This document shows, piece after piece, positions 45,891-55,600 of a DNA stretch of 64,000 nt. The notes beneath the pieces were generated by a model that did no database searches, was not told where the DNA came from, and worked only from the letters and a program-made list of their open reading frames with translations. The DNA is from Gordonia zhenghanii (GTDB lineage: Bacteria > Actinomycetota > Actinomycetes > Mycobacteriales > Mycobacteriaceae), in assembly GCF_021738965.1 (NCBI RefSeq), contig NZ_JAKKOQ010000004.1, positions 62,001 to 126,000 on the forward strand, written 5' to 3'. The translations under genes and the position numbers were made by a program. Numbering within the stretch: position 1 is the stretch's first letter; every line of letters begins with the position of its first letter.

Positions 45891-46022
45891 TCAGCGCCAG
45901 ATCCAGGTCCACCGGCGGCTGCGGCGGTCCCACTGACGAACGCGGCGACGACGCTGCGGCGTCGAGTGATGCTGCTGTTGCTGGCCGCGGCCGGCCTGAC
46001 GGTTCTTGTTCGGGGTTGCCAT
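45891..46022 (-). CDS. Small Arg/Gln-rich basic protein, 43 residues
   Basis: The frame MATPNKNRQAGRGQ... runs 43 codons to a TGA. It starts at an ATG with a perfect AAGGAG 7 bases upstream, better than most genes here. Composition is extreme: about 13 Arg, 7 Gln and no acidic residue except one Asp, with a C-terminal W-rich RWTWIWR. It could bind nucleic acid or membranes. I recognise no family. It lies upstream of the ABC exporter on the same strand and is divergent from narK. Confidence 0.55.
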   Translation of the reverse strand: MATPNKNRQAGRGQQQQHHSTPQRRRRVRQWDRRSRRWTWIWR

Positions 46023-46304
46023 GCGGCTTCTCCTTCGTGACAGGAGATGCGGACTGCATCTCTTTCGGGGGTGTGACTCCGGGGGGTTCTCGGTGCCACA
46101 CAGATCAAGGTAGGAGTGATTCCTGGACGATCAGGAGGTCATTCCCTGCCGGTTTCCTGGACGTCCTCACACCCGGGTTCGACACACTGCGAGGTGTTCA
46201 TAACTTCGCGGTGACAGCGCCTGCCCTCGTGCGCAACACGCGATTCGTAGGTTCGACGAATCAGCTGGCGGATGCGCCGTCGGCGCGACGAGAGGCGGCA
46301 CCTC
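46023..46304. other. Divergent region upstream of narK
   Basis: About 280 bases between the small ORF and narK. It holds one clear inverted repeat (46242-46262). I see no other ORF with a convincing ribosome-binding site. A long leader for narK is possible. Confidence 0.5.
46242..46262. promoter_or_regulatory. Inverted repeat before narK
   Basis: GATTCGT-N7-ACGAATC is a perfect 7-bp inverted repeat ending 42 bases before the narK GTG. It may be an operator (NnaR, GlnR or another factor) or a leader hairpin. It does not fit the GlnR consensus. Confidence 0.4.
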
Positions 46305-47675
46305 GTGGGACGAAGCCACACGATCGAGCACTGGGACCCCGAAGACACGGTGGCGTGGGAGGCGGGCGGAGCCGCCGTCGCCCGGCGCAATCTGATCTGG
46401 TCGGTCGTCGCCGAGCACGTCGGCTTCTCGGTGTGGTCGCTCTGGTCGGTGATGGTGCTGTTCATGCCAACCGACGTGTACGGCATCTCGACCGGCGACA
46501 AGTTCCTGATCGGAGCCGTCGCCACACTGACTGGCGCGCTCCTGCGGTTCCCGTACACGATGGCCACCACGCGCTTCGGCGGTCGGAACTGGACGATCTT
46601 CTCCGCCGTCGTCCTCCTGATCCCGGTGTCGGCGACGATCGTGCTCCTTGCGAACCCGGGGCAGCCGCTGTGGATGTACCTGGTGTGCGCGGCGCTCACC
46701 GGACTGGGCGGAGGCAACTTCGCGTCGTCGATGACGAACATCAACGCGTTCTACCCGCAGCGACTCAAGGGTTGGGCGCTCGGCCTCAACGCGGGCGGCG
46801 GCAATCTCGGAGTGCCCGCGGTGCAGCTCCTCGGACTCCTCGTGCTTGCCTGGGCTGGCGACACCGAGCCGTACTGGGTGTGCGCGTTCTACCTAGTGGC
46901 GCTCGTGGTGGCAGGCATCGGCTCCGCCGTATACATGGACAATCTGCAGGGGCCGGGGGTGGACACGGCCGCGATGCGAGCCGCGACCCGGAACCGCAAC
47001 ACCTGGATCATCTCGCTCCTGTACATCGGTACGTTCGGCTCGTTCATCGGCTTCTCGTTCGCCTTTGCGCAAGTGCTGGCGATCAACTTCCGCGCTGACG
47101 GCCAGTCGGCCACCGATGCTGCGCTGCACGCAGCGTCCATCGCCTTCATCGGACCGCTGCTCGGTTCGATCAGTCGCGTGTACGGCGGCAAGCTGGCCGA
47201 CCGGTTCGGCGGCAGCACCGTGACTCTCGCGGTGTTCGTCGGCATGATCGGCGCAGCGGCGATCCTCATCGCGAGCAACGGATCACTGGTCGTGATGACG
47301 ATCGCGTTCGTGCTTCTGTTCATCCTGTCGGGCATGGGCAACGGCTCGGTGTACAAGATCATCCCGTCGGTGTTCGACGCAGCGTCGCGCGACCTTCCCC
47401 TCGACGCTGCAGGCCGGGCCGCCTACTCGCGGTCGATGTCCGGCGCGGTGATCGGTATCGCGGGTGCGCTCGGCGGACTCGGCGGTGTCGGCATCAACCT
47501 GGTGCTGCGGCAGTCGTACCAATCGGGTGACGGCGGTTCGCCGGTGTGGGCGTTCAGCGTGTTCGCCACCTTCTATGCCGTCGCCGCGCTCGTCACTTGG
47601 CGTGCGTACGTCGCAGTGCCTGCGACGACGCCTGCTCTGGAAGACACCCGCGTGTCTGGAACGATGAGTTCATGA
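46305..47675 (+). CDS. narK: Nitrate/nitrite transporter NarK family
   Basis: 456 residues from a GTG at 46305 (GAGAGG upstream), 12 membrane helices. The two nitrate signature motifs of the NNP family are readable: GLGGGNFASSMTNINAFYPQ and GLNAGGGNLGVPAVQLLG. It should import nitrate or export nitrite. It overlaps nnaR by 4 bases, and convergent nir genes follow, so assimilation rather than respiration is the likely role. A NarK next to a HemD-wHTH protein is also found in M. tuberculosis (narK3-Rv0260c). Confidence 0.92.
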   Translation: MGRSHTIEHWDPEDTVAWEAGGAAVARRNLIWSVVAEHVGFSVWSLWSVMVLFMPTDVYGISTGDKFLIGAVATLTGALLRFPYTMATTRFGGRNWTIFSAVVLLIPVSATIVLLANPGQPLWMYLVCAALTGLGGGNFASSMTNINAFYPQRLKGWALGLNAGGGNLGVPAVQLLGLLVLAWAGDTEPYWVCAFYLVALVVAGIGSAVYMDNLQGPGVDTAAMRAATRNRNTWIISLLYIGTFGSFIGFSFAFAQVLAINFRADGQSATDAALHAASIAFIGPLLGSISRVYGGKLADRFGGSTVTLAVFVGMIGAAAILIASNGSLVVMTIAFVLLFILSGMGNGSVYKIIPSVFDAASRDLPLDAAGRAAYSRSMSGAVIGIAGALGGLGGVGINLVLRQSYQSGDGGSPVWAFSVFATFYAVAALVTWRAYVAVPATTPALEDTRVSGTMSS

Positions 47676-48808
47676 CCTCACGCTCCGATCAGGGAACCCC
47701 GCCTACGCTGGCGGGGTTCTCCGTTGCGATCACCGCGGCACGCCGCGCGGAGGAGTTCAGCGCGCTGCTGACTCGTCGCGGTGCTCGCGTAGTGTCTGCC
47801 GCCGCGATCTCGATGGTTCCGCTGGCCGACGATCGGGGGCTGTTGGACGCGACGCGCAGCCTCATTCACACGCCCCCGGACCTCGTGATCGCGACGACGG
47901 GCATCGGCTTTCGCGGCTGGATCGAAGCCGCCGACGAGTGGGGAATGGCCGACGACCTGCTGGCAGCACTCGGGTCGGCACGCGTCATCTCACGCGGACC
48001 GAAGGCTACCGGTGCGCTGCGTGCCGCGGGTCTGCGCGAGGAGTGGTCACCGGTATCGGAGTCGTCCGCAGAGGTCCTCGAGTACTTGACCGCCGACGAC
48101 CTCGCGGAGAGGCGAGTCGCCGTGCAACTGCACGGCGCGACGCACTCGTGGGATCCGAACCCCGGATTCCTCGACGGTTTGACCGCGCGCGGCGGACTGG
48201 TCGTCGGCGTACCGGTCTACCGATGGGAGGGGCCGAGCGATGCGGCCGCATTCGATGCGCTCATCGACGACATCGTCCACGTCCGCGTCGACGCGGTCGC
48301 GTTCACCTCGGCTCCCGCCGTCGCGTCGACCCTGCTGCGCGCGAGCGAACTCGGTGTCCGCGACCGGCTGGTCGCCGCGATGCGTGGCCCGATCACCGCC
48401 TACAGCGTCGGGCCCGTCACCTCGGCGCCGCTCGACGCGGACGGTGTTCCGAGCGTCGCGCCCGACCGGATGCGGCTGGGCGCACTCGCTCGACTCATGG
48501 CTGAGGACCTGCCTGCCGGGGCCCCGGACATCGCGGTGGCCGGTCACCGTCTCGGCGTGCATGCGTCGTCCGCAGTGGTCGACGGCGAGGTACGGGACGT
48601 GTCGGCGACCGGGCTGGCCGTGTTGAAGGCATTGGCCGCGACACCCGGCGACGTCGTGTCACGGCAGGACCTGCTCGACCTGCTTCCCGCGGCAGGCGAG
48701 GACGCGCACGCGGTGGAGGTGGCCGTCGGCCGGCTGCGGACCGCGCTGGGCGCCCGCGAGATCGTGGGAACGGTCGTCAAGCGTGGTTACCGGCTGGCGA
48801 TCGACTGA
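47672..48808 (+). CDS. nnaR: NnaR-like regulator: uroporphyrinogen-III-synthase-like domain fused to a winged helix
   Basis: 378 residues. The N-terminal 265 have the HemD two-lobe fold (GFSVAITAARRAEEFSALL; VAFTSAPAVASTLL). The C-terminal 90 are an OmpR-type winged helix (LAVLKALAATPGDVVSRQDL; VEVAVGRLRTALGAREIVGT; VVKRGYRLAID). This fusion is NnaR, which in mycobacteria and Streptomyces activates nitrate/nitrite assimilation genes together with GlnR. The ATG overlaps the narK stop by 4 bases (ATGA). The nir and nitrate reductase genes follow convergently and are its probable targets. Confidence 0.88.
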   Translation: MTSRSDQGTPPTLAGFSVAITAARRAEEFSALLTRRGARVVSAAAISMVPLADDRGLLDATRSLIHTPPDLVIATTGIGFRGWIEAADEWGMADDLLAALGSARVISRGPKATGALRAAGLREEWSPVSESSAEVLEYLTADDLAERRVAVQLHGATHSWDPNPGFLDGLTARGGLVVGVPVYRWEGPSDAAAFDALIDDIVHVRVDAVAFTSAPAVASTLLRASELGVRDRLVAAMRGPITAYSVGPVTSAPLDADGVPSVAPDRMRLGALARLMAEDLPAGAPDIAVAGHRLGVHASSAVVDGEVRDVSATGLAVLKALAATPGDVVSRQDLLDLLPAAGEDAHAVEVAVGRLRTALGAREIVGTVVKRGYRLAID

Positions 48809-48839
48809 GTGGTACCGCTGACGCGAAGGTCAGCGAGGC

Positions 48840-49532
48840 TCAGCCAGCGACGAGTGCGGTGTTGCGCGCCAGCGCACACGCGCGCTCGACTATCAGCGGG
48901 TGCAGACCCAACGGCGCGGCGACGACGTCGGCGCCCGAGTGCTCCAGCCGGGTCTGGAACAGACCCGGCGCGAGGAGGTGTGAGGCGACCGAGACCCGAG
49001 CGTGTCGGCGCCGAAGTCGGGCGACGGCGTCGCTCACCGCCGGATATTGCGGAGCTTTCGCCGATGGCGCGGCGAAGGCGACCTCGACCGGCGCGCCGAG
49101 GACGAGGGCGAGTGCCGCCGCCACCGACTCCACATCCCGGTGCGCTGTCGGGTCGGACGACCCGGCGGCCGCCAGGACGACGGCGTCACCGGCCCGACGT
49201 CCGGCCCGGTGGAGACGGTCGGCGAGCGCCGCGACGACCTCGCCGGACGGGCCGAGCGAGTCGGTCACGCGAGTCGGCGGGAGCCCGCGGCGTCCGAGAT
49301 ACTCGGGGAGGTCTCGACGGACGTGGTAGCCGCGCCCGAGGAATGCGGGGACGACCGTGACGGGGTCGGGCCCTTGACCGGCGAGTGCTTCGGACGGGTT
49401 CGGGCCGAGTACGTCCACGAAGGAGACCGTGACACGCTCGGCGAGGCGGTCGCGCATCACGGCGGCGAGGTCGCCGATCAGTGCGACTCCGTGCGGATTG
49501 CGGGTGCCGTGGGCGACGAGGAGTACGGTCAC
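48840..49532 (-). CDS. Sirohydrochlorin chelatase (CbiX/SirB family)
   Basis: 230 residues from a GTG at 49532 that overlaps the nirD stop (GTGA). Two CbiX-like halves can be seen, each with a His in a metal-binding position: VTVLLVAHGTRNPHGVALIG and the later VVLAAAGSSDPTAHRDVESV. VVPAFLGRGYHVRRDLPE is also family-typical. Next to nirBD it should insert ferrous iron into sirohydrochlorin to make the siroheme needed by NirB. A cobalt role is the alternative. Confidence 0.87.
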   Translation of the reverse strand: MTVLLVAHGTRNPHGVALIGDLAAVMRDRLAERVTVSFVDVLGPNPSEALAGQGPDPVTVVPAFLGRGYHVRRDLPEYLGRRGLPPTRVTDSLGPSGEVVAALADRLHRAGRRAGDAVVLAAAGSSDPTAHRDVESVAAALALVLGAPVEVAFAAPSAKAPQYPAVSDAVARLRRRHARVSVASHLLAPGLFQTRLEHSGADVVAAPLGLHPLIVERACALARNTALVAG

Positions 49533-49945
49533 GACACTGCGTCCACCGTGACCGGTTCCGGGCGTCGGCCGAACCCGACCAGCGGAGAGTTCGCGACGAA
49601 GACGGTCCCGTCGATCCCGATGCGCGTCGCGAAGACCGGGATCTTCACGCCGTCCGCGTCGAGGCACCGCCCGTCGATCAGGCTGAACGCCTGCTTCTTG
49701 AGTGGTGACTGGACGACGGGGAAGCCGTTGCGGTCGCCCACGATGCCGCGCGACAAGACGGCGGCCCGACCGATGGGGTCGATGTTGCCGACGGCGCGCA
49801 GCGAGTCGTCAGCGAGTCGGAACAACGCCACCTGGCCGTGGTCGGGGAGCAGGACGGCGACCCCTCGGAGCGGCTGCAGCGTGTCGTACGCGCAGGCCGG
49901 GGTCCAATCGCGGGTCCAGCGGTGCAGGTCGAAGTTGATGGTCAT
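49529..49945 (-). CDS. nirD: Nitrite reductase (NADH) small subunit
   Basis: 138 residues of the Rieske-like NirD fold: QVALFRLADDSLRAVGNIDP, AAVLSRGIVGDRNGFPVVQS, LKKQAFSLIDGRCLD. The Rieske Cys/His iron ligands are absent, which is normal for NirD. It overlaps nirB by 4 bases upstream and the chelatase by 4 bases downstream, so the three are one operon. Confidence 0.94.
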   Translation of the reverse strand: MTINFDLHRWTRDWTPACAYDTLQPLRGVAVLLPDHGQVALFRLADDSLRAVGNIDPIGRAAVLSRGIVGDRNGFPVVQSPLKKQAFSLIDGRCLDADGVKIPVFATRIGIDGTVFVANSPLVGFGRRPEPVTVDAVS

Positions 49946-52467
49946 GCGTTGCTCCTCACAGTCGGCTCACCGAGCAGCACGGGAACCTTGCGGCCGTGGC
50001 TCTCGCCGAACGAGACGGTCGGGTCTGGCACGTTCGGGGCGTTGACGAACGAGGCGAATCGAGACAACTTGTCCGGGTCGTCGAGGACGCCCTTCCACTC
50101 GCACTCGTATCCGTCGACGTGCCGGGCCATGTCGGCCTCGAAGTCGGCGGCCAGACCGAGACTGTCGTCGACGATCACGGCGCGCAGACGATCGAGACCG
50201 CCGTCGAGCCCCTCCAACCACGGTGCGGTCCGCTGCAGACGGTCGGCGGTCCGGATGTAGTACATGAGGAATCGGTCGATGTAGGAGATGAGCGTCTGGG
50301 TGTCGAGGTCGCCTGCCAGGAGTTGCGCGTGCCTGGGGGTCATACCGCCGTTGCCGCCGACGTACAGATTCCAGCCGTTCTCGGTGGCGATGACGCCGAC
50401 GTCCTTGCCGCGCGCCTCCGCGCATTCGCGGGCGCAGCCGGACACGCCCATCTTGAGCTTGTGGGGTGATCGCAGCCCGCGGTAGCGGAGCTCCAGATCG
50501 ATGGCGAGTTGCACCGAGTCCTGCTGCCCGTACCGGCACCAGTCCGAGCCCGCGCAGCTCTTCACCGTGCGCAGCGACTTTCCGTAGGCCTGCCCGGACT
50601 CCATCCCGCCGTCGACCAGGCGGCGCCAGATGTCGGGGAGCTGGTCGACGGTGGCCCCGAACATGTCGATGCGCTGACCGCCGGTGATCTTCGTGTACAG
50701 CCCGAAGTCGCGGGCGACCTCGCCGATCAGGATGAGGTGTTCGGCGCTGATGTCGCCGCCCGGCACCCGCGGCACCACCGAGTAGGTTCCGTTGCGTTGG
50801 ATGTTGGCCAGGAAGTGGTCGTTGGAGTCCTGCAGGGACGCCTGTTCGCCGTCGAGGATGTGGTCGCTGCTCGTCGACGCGAGGATCGACGCCACCGTCG
50901 GTTTGCAGATGTCACAGCCGGTGCCGGAGCCGAAACGCTCGACGAGTCCGGAGAAGGTGCGGATGCCGCTGGCTTGGACGAACTCGAACAGTTCGGCGCG
51001 GGAGACGTCGAAGTGCTCGCACAACGCCGTCGACTGTTCGACGCCCGAGTCGGCGAGGATCTGCGAGAGCAGCGGAACACACGACCCACACGAGGTGCCT
51101 GCGCCCGTGCACTTCTTGAGGGCCGCGACGTCGCACGCGCCGTCGGCGATCGCGCTGCACAGCGTCCCCTTCGAGACGTCGTTGCACGAACAGATCTGGG
51201 CGTCGTCACCGAGCGCGCCGACCCCGAGCGCCGGGGCGCCGTCGGAGACCGGACTGATGAGGGCGACAGGGTCACCGGGGATCGACGAGCCGACGAGCGG
51301 ACGGAGCACGCCGTACGAGGAGGCGTCGCCGACGAGGACACCGCCCAGGAGGGTCGATGCGTCGTCGGACAGGACGAGTTTGGCGTACGTTCCGTTGATC
51401 GGATCGCTGACGACGACATTGAGGGCGCCAGGCGCTTGTCCGTGTGCGTCGCCGAAGCTCGCGACGTCGACGCCGAGGAGTTTCAGCTTGGTGGACATGT
51501 CGGCCCCGGGGAAGCAGGCGTCGCCGCCGAGCAGTCGGTCGGCGACGACTTCGGCGCTCGCGTAGCCCGGGCCGACGAGGCCGTAGCAGCGACCGTCGAT
51601 GGCCGCGACCTCACCGATCGCGTACACGGCGGGGTCGCTGGTCACGCATGCGGTGTCGGTGAGGACGCCGCCGCGTTCGGCCGTGTCGAGGCCGGATTCG
51701 CGACCGAGCTCGTCGCGGGGACGGACACCGGCCGCGAAGACCACGAGCGCCGCCGTGACGGTGGACTCGTCGGAGAACGTCACGGTGAGGTCGTCGCCGG
51801 CGGGTGCGATCGAGGAGGTGCCGGTCTCCAGCGAGATGTCGATCCCGAGGGCCCCGATCAACCGAGTCAGGTGCTCGCCGCCCGCCGGGTCGACCTGCTG
51901 CGGCATGAGACGCGGATTCATCTCGACCACATGCGGGCGCAGGCCGAGACGGCGGAGGGCGTCGGCGGCTTCGAGGCCGAGCAGACCGCCGCCGATGACG
52001 ATGCCGACCGGTTGGTCGCCTGCGCTGCGTGCGAGCGCAGCGTCCGCGTCGGCCCGGATGGCGTCGAGGCCGTCGAGGGTTCGATACACGTGACAGTGGG
52101 CGACGTCGTGCCCCGGCACCGGCGGGACGAACGCGTACGAGCCGGTGGCCAAGACCACCGCGTCGTAGTCGACTGTGGTGCCGTCGTCGAGGCGCACCGT
52201 TCTCGTGTCGCGGTCGATGCCCGCCGCCCGACGACCGGACAGGACGCGCACTGAGTCGTCGCCGCTGTAGTCGTTGCCCGCCAATGCGAGCGAGTTGCGT
52301 TCCCACCCGCCGATGTACGACGAGAGCGCGACCCGGTCGTACGCGCGCTCGTGTTCTTCACCGATCACGACGACGTTCCACGAAGCGTCCACATCGCGGG
52401 TGCGGAGTGCTTCGACGAAACGGTGCCCGACCATTCCGTGCCCGATGACTGCAACTGTTCTGCTCAT
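49942..52467 (-). CDS. nirB: Nitrite reductase (NADH) large subunit
   Basis: 841 residues. It reduces nitrite to ammonia with NADH in the cytoplasm. Domain order: FAD/NADH pyridine-nucleotide-disulfide module (1-400; AVIGHGMVGHRFVEAL, GIVIGGGLLGLEAADALR), a BFD-like 2Fe-2S domain (CSCNDVSKGTLC...CTGAGTSCGSC), then the sulfite/nitrite reductase domain with siroheme and 4Fe-4S ligands (CAGSDWC; VSGCAREC). It is the first gene of nirB-nirD-chelatase. A GlnR-like site and a dispersed repeat lie upstream. Confidence 0.95.
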   Translation of the reverse strand: MSRTVAVIGHGMVGHRFVEALRTRDVDASWNVVVIGEEHERAYDRVALSSYIGGWERNSLALAGNDYSGDDSVRVLSGRRAAGIDRDTRTVRLDDGTTVDYDAVVLATGSYAFVPPVPGHDVAHCHVYRTLDGLDAIRADADAALARSAGDQPVGIVIGGGLLGLEAADALRRLGLRPHVVEMNPRLMPQQVDPAGGEHLTRLIGALGIDISLETGTSSIAPAGDDLTVTFSDESTVTAALVVFAAGVRPRDELGRESGLDTAERGGVLTDTACVTSDPAVYAIGEVAAIDGRCYGLVGPGYASAEVVADRLLGGDACFPGADMSTKLKLLGVDVASFGDAHGQAPGALNVVVSDPINGTYAKLVLSDDASTLLGGVLVGDASSYGVLRPLVGSSIPGDPVALISPVSDGAPALGVGALGDDAQICSCNDVSKGTLCSAIADGACDVAALKKCTGAGTSCGSCVPLLSQILADSGVEQSTALCEHFDVSRAELFEFVQASGIRTFSGLVERFGSGTGCDICKPTVASILASTSSDHILDGEQASLQDSNDHFLANIQRNGTYSVVPRVPGGDISAEHLILIGEVARDFGLYTKITGGQRIDMFGATVDQLPDIWRRLVDGGMESGQAYGKSLRTVKSCAGSDWCRYGQQDSVQLAIDLELRYRGLRSPHKLKMGVSGCARECAEARGKDVGVIATENGWNLYVGGNGGMTPRHAQLLAGDLDTQTLISYIDRFLMYYIRTADRLQRTAPWLEGLDGGLDRLRAVIVDDSLGLAADFEADMARHVDGYECEWKGVLDDPDKLSRFASFVNAPNVPDPTVSFGESHGRKVPVLLGEPTVRSNA

Positions 52468-52512
52468 GTCGACGACGTTATGGACGCGGTGTTGCCGTCG
52501 ATCGCGCTTCGG

Positions 52513-52528
52513 GTTGCTTCCGAGTCAC
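52513..52528 (-). promoter_or_regulatory. GlnR-like half-site pair upstream of nirB
   Basis: On the minus strand GTGAC-N6-GCAAC matches the GlnR box (gTnAc-n6-GaAAc) with one mismatch, 46 bases before the nirB ATG. A GTAAC word lies 15 bases further upstream. Nitrogen control by GlnR is expected for this operon. Confidence 0.4.
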
Positions 52529-52576
52529 CGCCTCCTCACCGTGTTACGGCGCGGTGTGTGAGGGCGTCGGCAGAGG

Positions 52577-52646
52577 TTCCCGCCCGCTGATCGAGCTCCC
52601 GCCCGCTGATCGAGCTTCCGCCCGCTGATCGAGCGGAGTCGAGATC
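52577..52646. repeat. Dispersed repeat array upstream of nirB
   Basis: Three 19-20-bp units of the form CCGCCCGCTGATCGAGC run from 52577 and end in GATCGAGCGGAGTCGAGATC (52627-52646). That last 20-mer is the exact reverse complement of the unit at 40318 and 40387. It lies just downstream of the nitrate reductase stop (minus strand), a possible terminator position. Confidence 0.92.
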
Positions 52647-52652
52647 CGGCGT

Positions 52653-55600
52653 TCAGTAGACGTCGCGGACGTACCGATGCTCGGCGGCGAGAGCGGCGAC
52701 GTAGGCGTCGGCACTGCGGGGAGCGAGGCGGCCCTGTTCGGCGATGATCTGGTGCAGCGTGTCGTCGACGTCGCGGGCCATCCTCGACGCGTCGCCGCAC
52801 ACGTACACGTACGCGCCGCGCGAGAGCCATGCCCAGAGGTCGGCGGCGTGCTCGCGCATCAGGTCCTGGACGTACACTTTGTCGGTCTGGTCACGGGAGA
52901 AGGCGACGTCGAGACGCGTCAGGACACCGACGTCGCGCAACTCGGTCAACTCCTCCTCGTAGAGGAAGTCGGTGGCACGGTGCTGCTCGCCGAAGAACAG
53001 CCAGTTGTCGCCCGCGGAGCCGGTGGCCCCGCGCTCGTGCAGGAAACCGCGGAACGGGGCGATGCCGGTACCAGGTCCGATCATGATGATCGGGGCCGTT
53101 GGATCCGCGGGAGGGGCGAAATGCTTGTTGGGCTGGACGAACACTTTGACGGGAGTGGGCTCGGGCGCGTCGGCGAGATACGTCGAGCAGACGCCGCCGC
53201 GTAGGACCTCACCCACGTGGAACCGGACTGCCGACACCGTCACCTCCACCCGGTCGGGGGTGTGGACCGGACTGGACGAGATCGAGTAGAGACGTGGCTG
53301 CAGTGGCCGCAGGACGGTGAGCCAGTCGGCGATCTCCGCGTCGACGGGATACGCCGCGAGCAGGTCAACCGACTGCCGACCCCACACCCACTCGTCGAAT
53401 GCGTCCCGGTGTTCGAGCAGGCTCCGCAGATGCGGATCGTCATGACGGTCGGCGACGAAGCCGACGAGGTCTCGAGTGATGCGCGCGATCTCGAAGTGGT
53501 CGGCGAGCGCGGTCCGCAACGGCATCGTGTCGCCTGCCGCGTCGACGGGCAGATCGCCGTCCAGATCTGTCACCGCGAGCCACTCGTCGACGAGTGCGGG
53601 ACTGTTCGTCGGGACGACGCCGAGCGCGTCGCCTGCCTGGTAGGTGAGTGTGTCCGGCGGAAGCTCGAAAGCGAAGCGCCGCACCTCTTTCGCCGAGCCG
53701 TCTCCCGACAGGCGTTCATTGGCGACGAGTCGCGCAGCGAGTGGATTCCGGCGCGAATAGTCCACGGGTGGAACAGTCTCCACGGGATCATCCGATTCCA
53801 CGGACAGTGCCTCGGTCACGGTGTGGACCCAGGCATCGGCGACGGCGTCGTCGCCTGGCTCGCACGAGACGCGGTCGACGATGCGGTCCGCGCCCAGCAG
53901 TTCGAGTCGGCCGTCCAGTTTGCGAGCGAACCCGCAGAAGTCCGCGTACGAGGAGTCGCCGAAGCCGAGTACGGCGAATCGCAGATCGGCCACGTCCGAG
54001 GACGTCGCTACCGTCAATCGCGTCCACAGCGCGGTCGCGTTGTCGGGAGGATCGCCGTCACCCGTGGTCGACACCGCGAACAGCACCGGGCCGGTCAACT
54101 CGTCGATACCGACCTCGGCCGCGGAGCGAGACGACACGGTGAAGCCTGCCGCGGTCAGGCCGGGGACGGCGCGTTCGGCGAACTCCTCGGCGGTACCGGT
54201 CTGCGATGCCCAGACGAGAGTGAGGCGCGGCCCCGTCGTCGCGACAGCCGGAGCGGCGACTGGGACGGCCGAGCGCGAGAAGTAGCCCGCGAGTACTCCG
54301 TCGGCCCACGCCCGGACGGCGGATGAGAGGGGAGCGGTCACCGGGATCACCGGTACGGCGTCCACGGGCGGGTTCGCCGCGATGCCTGCTGCCAGACCGG
54401 AGAGGTACGCCGACTCCGCGGCGTCGGTCGAGGGCGTCGGAGCTCCGCCGAAAACGGACGCGAGAGCGGTCACAGATGGATCCCCCTGTGTAGTGGAGTC
54501 TGGCGGGCTGGAGACAGGCTCGGCGGGCACGGGCGTCAACGACACCGCGCACGCTTTGAACTCGGGCTGCAGCGAGTCGGGGTCGACGGCGTCGCTGGTG
54601 ACGGCGTTGACTGCCAGCTCCGGCCCCGACGCATCGTTGAAGTGCATCGGGACGAAGCAGCAGCCGGGTGCGATGTCGGCCGTCACTCGGGCCGGGACGG
54701 TCACCGACCCACGGCGGGACGCGACCGTCACGCGGTCGCCGTCGACGATGGCGTGCTCGGCAGCTGTGTCCGGGTGCAGCTCGGCGAAACTGGCCGGATC
54801 GAGTCTGTTGAGCTTCGCGACCCGACCGGTCTTGGTCATGGTGTGCCACTGGTGGGCGAGGCGGCCGGTGGTCAGCAGCACCGGGTACTCGTCGTCCGGC
54901 AATTCGGCGGGCGGCAGGAACGGGCGTGGCAGGAATCGGGCTCGACCGTCGGCGGTCGGGAAGCGCAGCGTGGCGCCGTCGCGGTATCGGATCGGATTGC
55001 GGGCGTCGCAGCCGGGCGCAGCAGGCCATTGGACGGGTCCCTCGCGCAGCCGTTCGTGGCTTGCACCTCGCACGTCCCATCCGGTCGTCGGATTCTGGAA
55101 TGCGCTCAACTCGTCGAACACCGATGACGCGTCCGGGTAGTCGAAGGCCTCGCCGAAACCCAGTGCGGTCGCGACGTCGGCGATCACCCTCCAGTCGGGA
55201 CGAGCGTCGCCGGGTGGAGCGAGTGCGGGTCGGCACAACGTCAGGGTCCGTTCGGAATTCACCATCACGCCGTCGGTCTCCGACCACAGGGCGGCGGGCA
55301 GCACGATGTCGGCGTACGCGGTGGTCTCGGCGCCGTCGAAGGCCTCTTGGACGATGACGAGGTCCGCCGCTTCGAGCGCGGCGATGACCGTGCTCCGGTT
55401 TGCCACCGACGCCACCGGGTTGGTGCAGATGATCCAGGCGGCGCGGATCTCGCCCGCGGCCATCCGCTCGAACATGTCGATGGTGCCGCCGCCCGCATCG
55501 TCGCGGATCGCCCCGGCGGGCAGTCCCCACAGGTTCTCGGTGAACGCCCGGTGTTCCGCGTCGAGCGCGGTGCGTTGGCCCGGCAGCCCGGGCCCCATGT

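Noticed and set aside
49529..49945. NirD as a degenerate Rieske protein that has lost its cluster
   Set aside because: Absence of Rieske ligands is the normal state for NirD, so it is not an anomaly.
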